Assembly: GCA_946221035.1 (NCBI GenBank)
Contig: CAMIME010000033.1
Location: 1 to 26,327, forward strand
Source: an uncultured Campylobacter sp.
GTDB taxonomy: Bacteria; Actinomycetota; Actinomycetes; Mycobacteriales; Mycobacteriaceae
Reading direction: 5' to 3'
Length of the DNA: 26,327 nt
In this document: in pieces, positions 12,670 through 21,134 of the stretch
Layout: each line of letters opens with the position of its first letter
Numbering within the stretch: position 1 is the first letter of the stretch
Made by a program: the position numbers and the translations under genes
The notes under the pieces: model-generated
What the model was told of the DNA's origin: nothing
Seen by the model: only the letters and a program-made list of their open reading frames with translations
The model's database searches: none

Positions 12670-14772
12670 CTAGCTCTTGTTCAGGTACTCGAACTCCGCG
12701 GCGACGAAGTCGGCGGTGGCGGCACGGGCGAACTCCGGGTTGTTGCGCACGATGGCTTCCGCGTCGCGGTAGGCCCTGGCCACAATGTCGTAGTCGTCCA
12801 CCAGGTTGATCAGCCGCAGCGTGCGGTGGATGCCGGATTGGTCGGTGCCCAGCACGTCGCCCTCGCGGCGGTTGCGCAGGTCCAGCTCGGCCAGGGCGAA
12901 GCCGTCTGAGGTTGCCGCCACCTGCGCCACGCGCTGGAAGGAGGGCGTGTCCTCGTAAGCGAGGGTGTGGAACAGGCACAGCGACTGGTTGCCGCCGCGG
13001 CCCACGCGGCCCCGCAGCTGGTGCAGTTGTGAGACGCCGAAGTGCTCGGACTCGCGGACCATCATCACCGTCGCGTTGGCAACGTCAACGCCAACCTCAA
13101 TAACGGTGGTTGACACCAACACGTCGATGGCGCCGGCGGCGAAGTCCGCCATCACCTGGTCTTTCTCCTCGCCCTTCATGCGACCGTGGAGCACGGCAAC
13201 TTCGAGGTCGCTGAACTGCGTGATCTCGAGCATGGCCGCGATGTCGTGCACGCCGCCGTCGCCATCGATGCGCGGGCACACGACGTAGGCCTGGTGGCCC
13301 GCGGCCACCTCTTCGCGGATCTTCTCCCAGGCGCGCTCCACCCAGCGAGGCTTGAACTCCGGCACCACCGAGGACTGAATAGGCTTGCGCCCGCCCGGCA
13401 GCTCCCGCAAGGTAGACACCTCAAGGTCGCCGAACACCGTGATGGCGATGGTGCGCGGAATCGGCGTCGCCGTCATCACCAGCAAGTGCGGAGTGGCGTC
13501 GCCCGCTTTCGCGCGCAACTGATCGCGCTGCTCCACGCCGAAGCGGTGCTGCTCATCCACCACCACGAACCCGAGCTTGAAAAAGTCCACGCCCTCTTGC
13601 AGAAGCGCGTGTGTGCCCACCACAATGTCGGCCTCGCCGGAGACGATTTTCAACAGCGCGTCCTGCTTTTTACCCGCGGACATCGACCCGGTCAGCGCCA
13701 CCACCCGCGCCGGCACGCCGGCGCGCATGAGTGTCTGGGTCAGCGAGCGCGCGTGCTGCATCACCAGCACTTCCGTCGGCGCGAGGAACGCGCACTGCGC
13801 GCCGTTGTCCACGGCCTGCAGCATGGCCAACAGCGCAACCATGGTCTTGCCCGAGCCGACTTCGCCCTGGAGGAGGCGGCTCATCGGAGAATTGCCGGAC
13901 ATGTCCCTACTGATTTCGCTGAGCACTTCCTGCTGGCCGCGCGTGAGCGGGAAGGGCAATCGGCTGAGCAGCGCGTCCTGGTCCTTCCCATCGACCCGTG
14001 CTAGCGCGGGAGCGTTCTGCGAGGCCGCGTCGATGCGCCGCACACCCATTGCCAGCGCAACGGAAAGCGCTTCGTCGTACTTCAGGCGCGTCAGGGCCTT
14101 CTCCGGGCCCTCCGGACCCGGCTCGTGTGCCTGCCGCACCGCCGAATTCAACGGCAGCATGCCGATCGGGGTGAAACCCAGTGGTTCCTCAATCTTGGGC
14201 AGGCTCTTGAGCACCGCGTGGATCGCGCCCATGATGGTCCACGTACTCACCTGCTTCGCCGCGGGGTAGATGGGCAACCACTGGCGTCCGTTCATGATCT
14301 CCGTGACGTCGCCGAAGTGCGCAAGTTGGCGCAGCGAGCCGGTGGCATCCGTCGGGCCGTCGAGAAGCACGAAGTCCGGGTGCTGCAGCTGCGGCTGCTG
14401 ATTGAACCAGTCGAACTTGCCCGTGAGCATGGCGCGCACACCTCGGGTGAGCACGCGCTGGGCGTAGTGCGAGCCGAAGAACGTCGCCTGGAAGGTGTTG
14501 CGCCCGTCGTGCACTGACACCTTGGTAATCGGCCGTTTTGGCTGCTTGCGGCTGTAGAAGGTGTCGGACCTGGTGACTTCCCCGACGATGGTCACGGTGT
14601 CGCCCGGTTTGACCTCGCTTAAGTCCTCCCCCGTGCCGTAGTGCAAGTACTTGCGCGGGTAGTGGCGCAGCAGCCCCCCGCACGTTTCAATGCCCAGGTG
14701 TTTGCGGATCGCCCGCGCCTGCTTGACTGGGATCACCGAGTCCAGCGGGCGTGTGTCCTCGAACCCCAACAT
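12670..14772 (-). CDS. recG: ATP-dependent DNA helicase RecG
   Basis: Superfamily 2 helicase that remodels stalled replication forks and branched DNA. 700 aa, full length. The N-terminal wedge (OB-fold) domain covers about 55-155. The helicase core has Walker A GEVGSGKT (303-310), APTEVLVMQH (motif Ia), DEQH box (406-409), MTATPIPRT (433-441), and QLRGRVGRG with the arginine finger. The ATG at 14772 directly follows the DAK2-gene stop (GGAGTAGATG), so it is translationally coupled and its Shine-Dalgarno lies within the upstream gene. It belongs to the thiL-ung-DAK2-recG-rsmD-coaD operon. Confidence 0.97.
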   Translation of the reverse strand: MLGFEDTRPLDSVIPVKQARAIRKHLGIETCGGLLRHYPRKYLHYGTGEDLSEVKPGDTVTIVGEVTRSDTFYSRKQPKRPITKVSVHDGRNTFQATFFGSHYAQRVLTRGVRAMLTGKFDWFNQQPQLQHPDFVLLDGPTDATGSLRQLAHFGDVTEIMNGRQWLPIYPAAKQVSTWTIMGAIHAVLKSLPKIEEPLGFTPIGMLPLNSAVRQAHEPGPEGPEKALTRLKYDEALSVALAMGVRRIDAASQNAPALARVDGKDQDALLSRLPFPLTRGQQEVLSEISRDMSGNSPMSRLLQGEVGSGKTMVALLAMLQAVDNGAQCAFLAPTEVLVMQHARSLTQTLMRAGVPARVVALTGSMSAGKKQDALLKIVSGEADIVVGTHALLQEGVDFFKLGFVVVDEQHRFGVEQRDQLRAKAGDATPHLLVMTATPIPRTIAITVFGDLEVSTLRELPGGRKPIQSSVVPEFKPRWVERAWEKIREEVAAGHQAYVVCPRIDGDGGVHDIAAMLEITQFSDLEVAVLHGRMKGEEKDQVMADFAAGAIDVLVSTTVIEVGVDVANATVMMVRESEHFGVSQLHQLRGRVGRGGNQSLCLFHTLAYEDTPSFQRVAQVAATSDGFALAELDLRNRREGDVLGTDQSGIHRTLRLINLVDDYDIVARAYRDAEAIVRNNPEFARAATADFVAAEFEYLNKS

Positions 14773-16341
14773 CTACTCCACCCCGATTTCTGCTAATGCG
14801 CCAAGTGCATCCGCAGGATAAACCATGACGTCGACACCAAGCTCCGCCGCGAGCGGTTCGAGGTCGCTGCCGGAGAGCTCCGTCGGATCAAAAAGAATGG
14901 TCACCTGCTCCCCGCCGTGCTCGAGCAGTCTCGTGCATGCGCCCTTCACGGCTTCTTGCGGGTCTTCGGCGATCAGGACCGTTTCCCCGCGGGCCGACAC
15001 CACGACATCGCCCCTGGCTACCGCCCCACTTTGCGTCAGCGCCCCCCGCTTCGCGCGATGCGCCACCGCCGTGCGCATTTCACCGGCCGCCTCCGACATG
15101 GTGAACGCCGCCGTGGCCAGCGGTTGCTGCGGGTCATGCACCGCAAGCGCGGCGATGCCCGAGACCAACCGCACGGTGGGCAGCAACGTGATCGTTTGCT
15201 CCAGGGCGCGGGCAGCCTTCTCCGCTGCGGCAAGGTTTGCGCTGCTGAGCAACCCGTTGGGCAGTACGATCACCTCGCTTGACGCACTGCGTTTAATCGC
15301 GGCCAACATGTCCGAGACCACATCCGCTCCGGGGGCGACGGTGTCCGCGCCGGCTTCTCGGTAGAGCTGCGTGAGAGAACCGGGAGGTGTCACGGCAACG
15401 ATCAACCGGTGCGGGTTTTCGGTTTCGGGAACCGGCGGCAACGCCTCGAGCGTGAGGCCGCTCACCCGGCCTTGGGCGAATGCGGTTTCCACCACCCTGC
15501 CTGCTTGGTGGGAATGGATGTGGACCTTCGCCTGCGTTTCGCTCACCCGCGCTACCACAAGGCTTCGCCCAAGGGGGGAAATGGCCTCCTCGAGCGCAGC
15601 CAAGTCACCGTCGAAGAAGAACAGCACCTCCAGCTCGACCGGCTGCGCGGGAGACTCGTGGACCGGGTGCAGCTCCGCCTCATGCACCCCCGCGACCCCA
15701 CTGAGTTCCTGCACCAGCGCCTCCAGCAGGATCACCAGCCCTGTGCCGCCCGCGTCAACCACCCCAGCCTCGCGCAACGCCGCGAGCTGCGACGGGGTGT
15801 GGGAAAGAGCGATCGACGCGGCGTCTGTCGCAGCCCGAGCCACGTCGAGAGCAGTCACCGCGCCGCGTTCACCGGACGCCTTCGTGGCCCCCTCGAGCTC
15901 CTGCTGGGCGGCGACGGCCGCCGCGCGCAGGACCGTGATCACGGTGCCCTCCACCGGCTGGGCAATTGCGCGGTCCACGAACTTCACCGCGCTGCCCAGC
16001 GCGTCCGCGATCACCGCGGCATCCGTGGTTTCCTCCTGCACCGATTGGGCAATCCCGCGCATGACCTGCGACAGCACCACCCCGGAGTTGCCTCGGGCGC
16101 CGCGCACCGCACCCATTGCCAACGCGCCGGCGACATCGTTGAAGCTCGCATCCTCCGGCAAGCCTTCAGCCTCCTCAACCGCCGCGGCCATCGTGTGGGC
16201 CATGTTCGAACCGGTGTCCGCGTCCGGCACGGGGAACACGTTGAGTTGGTTGATTTCCACCCGGCGCTGCTCCAACTCTCCGGCCGCGCGTCGCGCCCAA
16301 GCGCGCAGACGGGAGCCGTCGAGAAGTGGGGATGCAGCCAT
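14773..16341 (-). CDS. DAK2/FakA-like phosphatase-kinase domain protein
   Basis: 522 aa. An N-terminal DhaL (DAK2) domain covers about 8-200, with the ATP/Mg-binding motif NVFPVPDADTGSNM (34-47) and GARGNSGVVLSQ (81-92). A middle region and a C-terminal DegV-like region (VIVLPNGLLSSANLAAAEKA and onward) complete the YloV/FakA architecture. In Staphylococcus the homologous FakA phosphorylates FakB-bound fatty acids; a similar role in reuse of exogenous fatty acids is inference here, and no FakB partner is in the window. ATG 16341 lies 11 nt after the ung stop. The next gene, recG, begins at the base after its stop. Position between ung and recG is conserved in actinobacteria. Confidence 0.88.
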   Translation of the reverse strand: MAASPLLDGSRLRAWARRAAGELEQRRVEINQLNVFPVPDADTGSNMAHTMAAAVEEAEGLPEDASFNDVAGALAMGAVRGARGNSGVVLSQVMRGIAQSVQEETTDAAVIADALGSAVKFVDRAIAQPVEGTVITVLRAAAVAAQQELEGATKASGERGAVTALDVARAATDAASIALSHTPSQLAALREAGVVDAGGTGLVILLEALVQELSGVAGVHEAELHPVHESPAQPVELEVLFFFDGDLAALEEAISPLGRSLVVARVSETQAKVHIHSHQAGRVVETAFAQGRVSGLTLEALPPVPETENPHRLIVAVTPPGSLTQLYREAGADTVAPGADVVSDMLAAIKRSASSEVIVLPNGLLSSANLAAAEKAARALEQTITLLPTVRLVSGIAALAVHDPQQPLATAAFTMSEAAGEMRTAVAHRAKRGALTQSGAVARGDVVVSARGETVLIAEDPQEAVKGACTRLLEHGGEQVTILFDPTELSGSDLEPLAAELGVDVMVYPADALGALAEIGVE

Positions 16342-16352
16342 GGGCGTGAAGT

Positions 16353-16997
16353 CTACAGCCCCCAGTCGACAGGCTCCGCCCCCTGGTCTTCGAGCAACTG
16401 GTTCGCGCGCGAGAACGGCCGGGAGCCGAAGAACCCGCGGCTGGCGGACAGCGGCGAGGGGTGCGGGGACTCAAAGCGCGGCGTTGCCCCCAGAAACGGC
16501 GCGACCGATTGCGCGTCGCGGCCCCACAAAATGGCAACGAGGGGCGCATCCCTTGCCACCAGCGCCTCGATCGCGGCCTGGGTCACCGCCTCCCACCCTT
16601 TCCCGCGGTGGGATCCGGGTTTGCCGGGGCGCACCGTCAGGCACCGGTTGAGCAGCAAAATCCCCTGGCGCGACCAGGACGACAGGTCGCCGTCCGAGCG
16701 CGGCGGCACCCCGAGGTCTTCGTTGAGCTCCTTGTAAATGTTGACCAAGGAGCGCGGTGCCGCCACGCCCGGCTGGGTGGAAAACGCCAGACCCATCGGG
16801 TGCCCCGGCGTTGGGTAGGGGTCTTGGCCCATGATGAGCACCCGCACGTCGTCGAAGGGGTCGGCGAACGCGCGCAGGATGTCGTGGCCGCGGGGCAGGT
16901 ACTCTTCTTCCGCGCGCAGGAAATCTCCCATTGCGTGGATCTGGTCCTCCACGCCCGCCAGCGGCTCCTGCCACGAAGGGTGGACTGGCAAACTCAT
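16353..16997 (-). CDS. ung: Uracil-DNA glycosylase, family 1
   Basis: Removes uracil from DNA as the first step of base-excision repair. 214 aa from ATG 16997 (MSLPVHPSWQEPL); the open frame extends upstream only as a shadow of thiL. The catalytic water-activating motif GQDPYPTPGHPMGLAFS is at 57-73 with Asp59. The LLLNRCLTV segment follows, and the leucine intercalation loop HPSPLSASRGFFG (179-191) carries the catalytic His179. The start codon overlaps the thiL stop (ATGA), so the two are translationally coupled. The length is slightly short for the family but no motif is missing. Confidence 0.97.
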   Translation of the reverse strand: MSLPVHPSWQEPLAGVEDQIHAMGDFLRAEEEYLPRGHDILRAFADPFDDVRVLIMGQDPYPTPGHPMGLAFSTQPGVAAPRSLVNIYKELNEDLGVPPRSDGDLSSWSRQGILLLNRCLTVRPGKPGSHRGKGWEAVTQAAIEALVARDAPLVAILWGRDAQSVAPFLGATPRFESPHPSPLSASRGFFGSRPFSRANQLLEDQGAEPVDWGL

Positions 16998-17959
16998 CCG
17001 AAGCTCTCCCATCCTTCCGCGGCGGGGGGCACGGAGCCGTCGATACGCACCCCGGCTTTCCTGGACACCGTGCCAATGGAGCGGAAGCCGACGGGCGCTG
17101 AGCCGTCGATGGTGCCAATGAGCGTGTGGTCCTCGCCGCCGCCGAGCACCCACTCCCAGGGATCGACGCCCAAAAGAGCACCGGCGCGCACGAGCAGTGC
17201 GTCGGGGGCCAGCGCGACGGAGGAGAGCTCGATGCCAACCCCGGATTGCTCCGCGATTGTGGCGATGTCTCGCAAGAGTCCGTCCGAATTGTCCGTCATC
17301 GACGTCGCCCCAGCCGAGCGCGCAACGACACCGCGTCCGGGCGTGAGCTCCGGCACCTGGTGCGCGGCCACGAGCGGCTCGAGCTCCTCGGGGATTTCCA
17401 GGCCAGAGGTGAGGAGCGCAAACCCCGCCGCAGAGTAGCCGATGCGCCCGTGGGCGATCACCCGCTGGCCCGGGCGGGCGCCGTTCAGCGTCAAGGGCTC
17501 ACGGTTGCCCCCGAGGGAACCGATGGCGGAAACCGACACGACGAGCTGCTGGCTTGCCGTCACATCTCCCCCGACCAGCTCGCACGCGTAGTCGCCGGAG
17601 ACATCGCCCACTCCGCGTGCGATGTCTTCTACCACCGCAAGCGGAGTATCTTTCGGCGCGGCCACCGCGAGCAACGCGGCGATCGGCCGGGCCCCCATCG
17701 CCTCAATGTCCGCGAAGTTCTGCACCGCGGCCTTGCGCCCCACCAAGTACGGGGTGGAAGTTTCGGGCGTGAAATGCCTGCCCTCGACCGACATGTCGGT
17801 GCACGCCACCACCCGCGAGTTCGGGGTCGAGGTGGTGAGCACCGCGGCGTCATCGCCGTTGAGCGTAGAGGGTGCTGCCCTCCGGACAGCGCGGATGACC
17901 TCGCGCTCCCCCACCTCGGCGAGCGTCGGGCCCCCTGCCGGGAAACCAGTCGTGATCAC
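16994..17959 (-). CDS. thiL: Thiamine-monophosphate kinase
   Basis: Phosphorylates thiamine monophosphate to thiamine diphosphate, the last step of cofactor synthesis. 321 aa. The PurM-like family is shown by GDDAAV (35-40), TDMSVEGRHF (about 55-64), the VGGDVTAS segment and MTDNSDGLLRDIATIA. The C-terminal LGGGEDHTLIGTI closes the active site. The start is GTG 17959 (MITTGFPAGGPTLAEVGE); there is no good Shine-Dalgarno nearby. It heads the minus-strand operon running to coaD and is divergent from the DUF3515-like gene, with only 36 bp between the starts. No thiamine riboswitch is visible in that short spacer. Confidence 0.95.
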   Translation of the reverse strand: MITTGFPAGGPTLAEVGEREVIRAVRRAAPSTLNGDDAAVLTTSTPNSRVVACTDMSVEGRHFTPETSTPYLVGRKAAVQNFADIEAMGARPIAALLAVAAPKDTPLAVVEDIARGVGDVSGDYACELVGGDVTASQQLVVSVSAIGSLGGNREPLTLNGARPGQRVIAHGRIGYSAAGFALLTSGLEIPEELEPLVAAHQVPELTPGRGVVARSAGATSMTDNSDGLLRDIATIAEQSGVGIELSSVALAPDALLVRAGALLGVDPWEWVLGGGEDHTLIGTIDGSAPVGFRSIGTVSRKAGVRIDGSVPPAAEGWESFG

Positions 17960-17981
17960 GGGAGTGCGATGCCCTTTCGCA

Positions 17982-17987
17982 TAGACT
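17982..17987 (+). promoter_or_regulatory. -10 box of the DUF3515-like gene, leaderless geometry
   Basis: TAGACT lies 8 nt before ATG 17996, with no Shine-Dalgarno between. This is the same hexamer and spacing as seen at polA. Confidence 0.45.
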
Positions 17988-17995
17988 TTTGCGCC

Positions 17996-18934
17996 ATGAC
18001 TTCACCGGCGCCAGAGACTCAGATTAATCGCACGGTTATCTTCGTCAGCCTCGGGTTAGCAATTGCGCTGGTGCTCGGCGCCATCTTCGGAGCCCGCGCG
18101 ATGTTCCACCGCGCCGCGTTGACCCCGGTAGCAATGCCGGAGCTGCCCTCACCCATGGCGGGTACGCCCGAGTGCACTTCGCTTATCGACGGCCTGCCGG
18201 CGCAACTGGCCAACCTCAAGCGCGCCGAGCTAGCCGAGCCGGCACCGGAGGGGGCCGCGGCCTGGCAGGGCGCCTCCGCCGCCTCCGGTGAGACCGAGCG
18301 CATCACCGTGCGCTGCGGCACGGACACGCCGCTGCAATATACCGAGTTCGCCCCGACCATTTCCGCCGGCGAGGCCACGTGGATGCGTGTGGACGACGTC
18401 ACCCCAGGATCCACGATGTCCACGTGGTTTACTACCGACCGCTCGCCGGTGCTGGCGGTCACGGCGAACGCGCAACGCTACGACGCCGACGACATCCTCC
18501 CCCACCTCGGTGCCGAGCACCTGCCGCAGGAGGTGCAACCGACGCACCCCGCGCCACTGTCAGGTCTTGCCCAGGGCGATACTTCCCGCTGCGACGCACT
18601 CATGGGTGCGCTGCCGGATTCCATCGCGGAGGGCTACGAGCGGGCCGAAAGCGATGTCCCGGCGAGCGCCGTGTGGGTTGCCGAGGGCCGCGACCCCATC
18701 GTCGTCCGGTGCGGCGTGCAAGAACCGGGAAGCTACGCCGCGGGCGCACAGCTGATCCAGGTCAACGACATCCCGTGGTTCGAGGACACCAACGCCGGCA
18801 CGGTGACCGCCGCGACCCTGTACGCGCTCGGCCGCGACACCACCGTGGCTGCCTCCATCCCCCAGGGGCAGGGCAACGCCGCGATCACCGCACTCAGCGA
18901 CGCGGTGGCACAGCACACCGAGCCTGTGCGCTAG
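17996..18934 (+). CDS. Membrane-anchored DUF3515-like protein with internal duplication
   Basis: 312 aa from ATG 17996 (MTSPAPETQINRTVIF). The longer open frame upstream overlaps thiL on the other strand and has no start signal. One uncleaved N-terminal membrane helix (about 13-33) would leave the rest outside the cell. The external part reads as two related halves. Each has a Cys followed by a Leu-Pro and a basic helix (C60 TSLIDGLP; C199 DALMGALP), an Ala-x-x-Trp segment, a VRCG motif (105-108; 237-240), then beta-rich sequence. DUF3515 proteins usually carry one such unit and sit at this locus in actinobacteria. The Cys...RCG pair in each half could form a disulfide. Function unknown. Its stop overlaps the ddl stop. 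Confidence 0.85.
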   Translation: MTSPAPETQINRTVIFVSLGLAIALVLGAIFGARAMFHRAALTPVAMPELPSPMAGTPECTSLIDGLPAQLANLKRAELAEPAPEGAAAWQGASAASGETERITVRCGTDTPLQYTEFAPTISAGEATWMRVDDVTPGSTMSTWFTTDRSPVLAVTANAQRYDADDILPHLGAEHLPQEVQPTHPAPLSGLAQGDTSRCDALMGALPDSIAEGYERAESDVPASAVWVAEGRDPIVVRCGVQEPGSYAAGAQLIQVNDIPWFEDTNAGTVTAATLYALGRDTTVAASIPQGQGNAAITALSDAVAQHTEPVR

Positions 18935-19974
18935 ACCAGCGCAGTGCGCACCAGCGTGTCTAAAAGCTGCGGGTAGGCTACCCCTGTCGCCTCCCAGACC
19001 TTGGGGTACATCGAGATGGAGGTGAACCCGGGCATGGTGTTGACCTCGTTGAGCACGGGCCCATCCGCGGTGACGAAAAAATCCACCCTGGCCAGCGAGA
19101 CGCAGTCCAGCGCGCGGAAGGCCTTGATCGCGAGTTCTTGCAGGTGCGCCGTCGTGGCCTCGTCGTACGGCGCGGGGATGGTGGCGGTGACGGAATCCTC
19201 CAGGTACTTCGCCTCGAACCCGTAGAAGCCCTCAGCGTTGTCGTCGGTGCCGTTAAGTTTCGCCGGCACGCTGGCCGCGAGGGTGCCATCCGGGCGCTGC
19301 AGGACCCCGACCTCGACCTCATCGCCCACCAGCTCCGCTTCCACCATGATCTTGCCGTCCGTTTCACGGGCGGCCTCCAGCGCAGCGGGGAGCGCGTCCC
19401 ACGACACCACCTTGGACACGCCGATCGAGGAGCCCCCGTTCGCCGGCTTCACAAACACCGGAAGTCCCAAGTATTCGCGCTGAGCTTCGGTGAGGGTCTC
19501 ATCACCGTGGAGCACCACCTCGCGCGTGACCGGGATGCCAGCAGCGGCCACCAGCTTCTTCGTGTACTCCTTGTCCATCCCGCACGCGGATGCTAAAACC
19601 CCGGGACCAACGTAGGGCACGCCGGCGAGTTCCAAGAGCCCCTGAATGGTGCCGTCCTCTCCGTACTTGCCGTGGAGGACGGGAAACGCGACGTCGATAC
19701 GCGAAAGCTCTTCGCCGCTTTCGACGTCGTAGAGCAACCCCCGCCGCGCGGGGTTGAGCGAAAGCGCGATCTCCCGGCTCTCGGGCACCTCCGGCAGCTC
19801 CTCGCCGGCAACCGGGTCCAGCTCGCCGCGAACCCACAGCCCATCGCGGGTGATGCCGACAGGCACCACCTCGTAGATGTCCCCCGGCAGGTGCGCCATG
19901 ACAGACGCTGCCGAAATACAAGATATGGAGTGCTCGGTGGACATGCCACCGTAAAGAACGGCAATGCGAATCAC
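18931..19974 (-). CDS. ddl: D-alanine--D-alanine ligase
   Basis: Joins two D-alanines for the peptidoglycan precursor. 347 aa from GTG 19974 (MIRIAVLYGGMSTEHSIS). An AGGG lies 9 nt upstream, and a TTG three codons earlier is too close to that site. ATP-grasp features are complete: LYGGMSTEHSIS at the N-terminus, the central MDKEYTKKLVAAAGIPV, FVKPANGGSSIGV (P-loop-like), RVDFFV and the metal-binding NEVNTMPGFTSISMYPKVW. It is 22 nt downstream of gpsA in the same operon. It converges with the DUF3515-like gene and both genes end in the palindromic CTAG at 18931-18934. Confidence 0.96.
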   Translation of the reverse strand: MIRIAVLYGGMSTEHSISCISAASVMAHLPGDIYEVVPVGITRDGLWVRGELDPVAGEELPEVPESREIALSLNPARRGLLYDVESGEELSRIDVAFPVLHGKYGEDGTIQGLLELAGVPYVGPGVLASACGMDKEYTKKLVAAAGIPVTREVVLHGDETLTEAQREYLGLPVFVKPANGGSSIGVSKVVSWDALPAALEAARETDGKIMVEAELVGDEVEVGVLQRPDGTLAASVPAKLNGTDDNAEGFYGFEAKYLEDSVTATIPAPYDEATTAHLQELAIKAFRALDCVSLARVDFFVTADGPVLNEVNTMPGFTSISMYPKVWEATGVAYPQLLDTLVRTALV

Positions 19975-19996
19975 GCCTGCCAACCCTACAGGCCGA

Positions 19997-20995
19997 CTAC
20001 TCCGCCTTTTTGCTCCGGCCCATCAAGGCGGAGATGGTGTCGGCCACACGCATCCCCTCGTCACACACGGCGTAAACAGCCTGCGTAATCGGCATATCGA
20101 CACCCTTTTCCTGAGCGAGCTGGAAGATGCTGCGCGAAGACAAGACCCCTTCGGCCACCTGGCCCTTGGTCGCCGCCCTCGCCTCCTCCAACGACGCGCC
20201 CGAGCCAAGCGCCGCACCGAACGTCCTGTTGCGGGACAGTGGCGAAGAGCAGGTGGCTACTAGGTCGCCCATTCCCGCGAGCCCCGCGAACGTGCGGGCA
20301 TCTGCCCCCAGTGCGTTGCCCAGGCGCGTCGTTTCCGCCAGTCCGCGCGTGATCAGGGTTGCCTGGGTGTTCTCCCCCAGTCCCAGGCCTGCCGCCATGC
20401 CGCACGCGAGCGCGATGACGTTTTTGGTCGCCCCACCGATCTCGCAGCCCACCACGTCCGTGTTGGTGTAGGGGCGCAAGTAGTGCGTCGCGCACGCAGC
20501 CTGGACAAGTTTGGCCCTGTTCTCGTCCCGGCAAGCGATCACCGTCGCCGCGGGTTGCTCCTCCGCGATCTCGCGGGAGAGGTTCGGCCCGCTCAACACC
20601 GCGATGCGCCCCTCGTTTGCCCCCGTCACCTCTGCGATGACCTGAGTCATGCGCATCAACGTGCCGGTCTCAATGCCTTTGGAAATGGACAGCAGAGTCG
20701 CATCCGTAGGCAGGAGCGGCGCCCACACTGTGAGGTTTTCGCGCAGCGTTTGGCTGGGTACTGCGAAAACGACGATCGCCGCACCCTCTATTGCCGCTGC
20801 CGCGTCCGAGGTCGCAGTTACCGCTTGGGGCAGAACGATCCCCGGCAAGTAGTCGGGGTTCTCGCGGGTGTCGGTGATGGTGCGCGCGAGCGCGTCCCTG
20901 CGCGCCCACAACGTCACCGGGTTGCCGGCGTCGGCGAATACCTTGGCCAACGTGGTGCCCCAGGAACCCGCCCCGAGCACTGCGACATTGACCAT
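19997..20995 (-). CDS. gpsA: Glycerol-3-phosphate dehydrogenase [NAD(P)+]
   Basis: Reduces dihydroxyacetone phosphate to sn-glycerol-3-phosphate for phospholipid synthesis. 332 aa, normal. The N-terminal Rossmann motif GAGSWG is at 8-13 (VAVLGAGSWGTTLAKVFADA). FAVPSQTLRENL and LSGPNLSREIA follow. EIGGATKNVIALACGMAAGL contains the catalytic lysine, and GDLVATCSSPLSRNR lies in the C-terminal domain. ATG 20995 has AAAGGA 8 nt upstream. It heads the gpsA-ddl operon and is divergent from the mutT1-type gene across 139 bp. Confidence 0.97.
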   Translation of the reverse strand: MVNVAVLGAGSWGTTLAKVFADAGNPVTLWARRDALARTITDTRENPDYLPGIVLPQAVTATSDAAAAIEGAAIVVFAVPSQTLRENLTVWAPLLPTDATLLSISKGIETGTLMRMTQVIAEVTGANEGRIAVLSGPNLSREIAEEQPAATVIACRDENRAKLVQAACATHYLRPYTNTDVVGCEIGGATKNVIALACGMAAGLGLGENTQATLITRGLAETTRLGNALGADARTFAGLAGMGDLVATCSSPLSRNRTFGAALGSGASLEEARAATKGQVAEGVLSSRSIFQLAQEKGVDMPITQAVYAVCDEGMRVADTISALMGRSKKAE

Positions 20996-21134
20996 GGCCC
21001 GTCCTTTCGCCTCTTTGCACGCCCGTTCTCGTCCGGTTCAACGTACCACCCGCGAGTGGGTCTCTCAGGCCGACCAAACTCTTGTGAGGGCGTCCGCATA
21101 GCGCCCGGGGCCGGGCTGAGACACAATGGAACCC

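Noticed and set aside
12053..12979. Longer rsmD frame with an N-terminal extension
   Set aside because: The added 112 residues are Arg/Pro-rich shadow sequence of recG; the family start MNRIISGEARGRK is at 12643.
17956..17982. Eight-codon ORF (MRKGIALP) whose stop overlaps the thiL GTG start
   Set aside because: The geometry would allow translational coupling, but there is no Shine-Dalgarno, and such short frames arise by chance.
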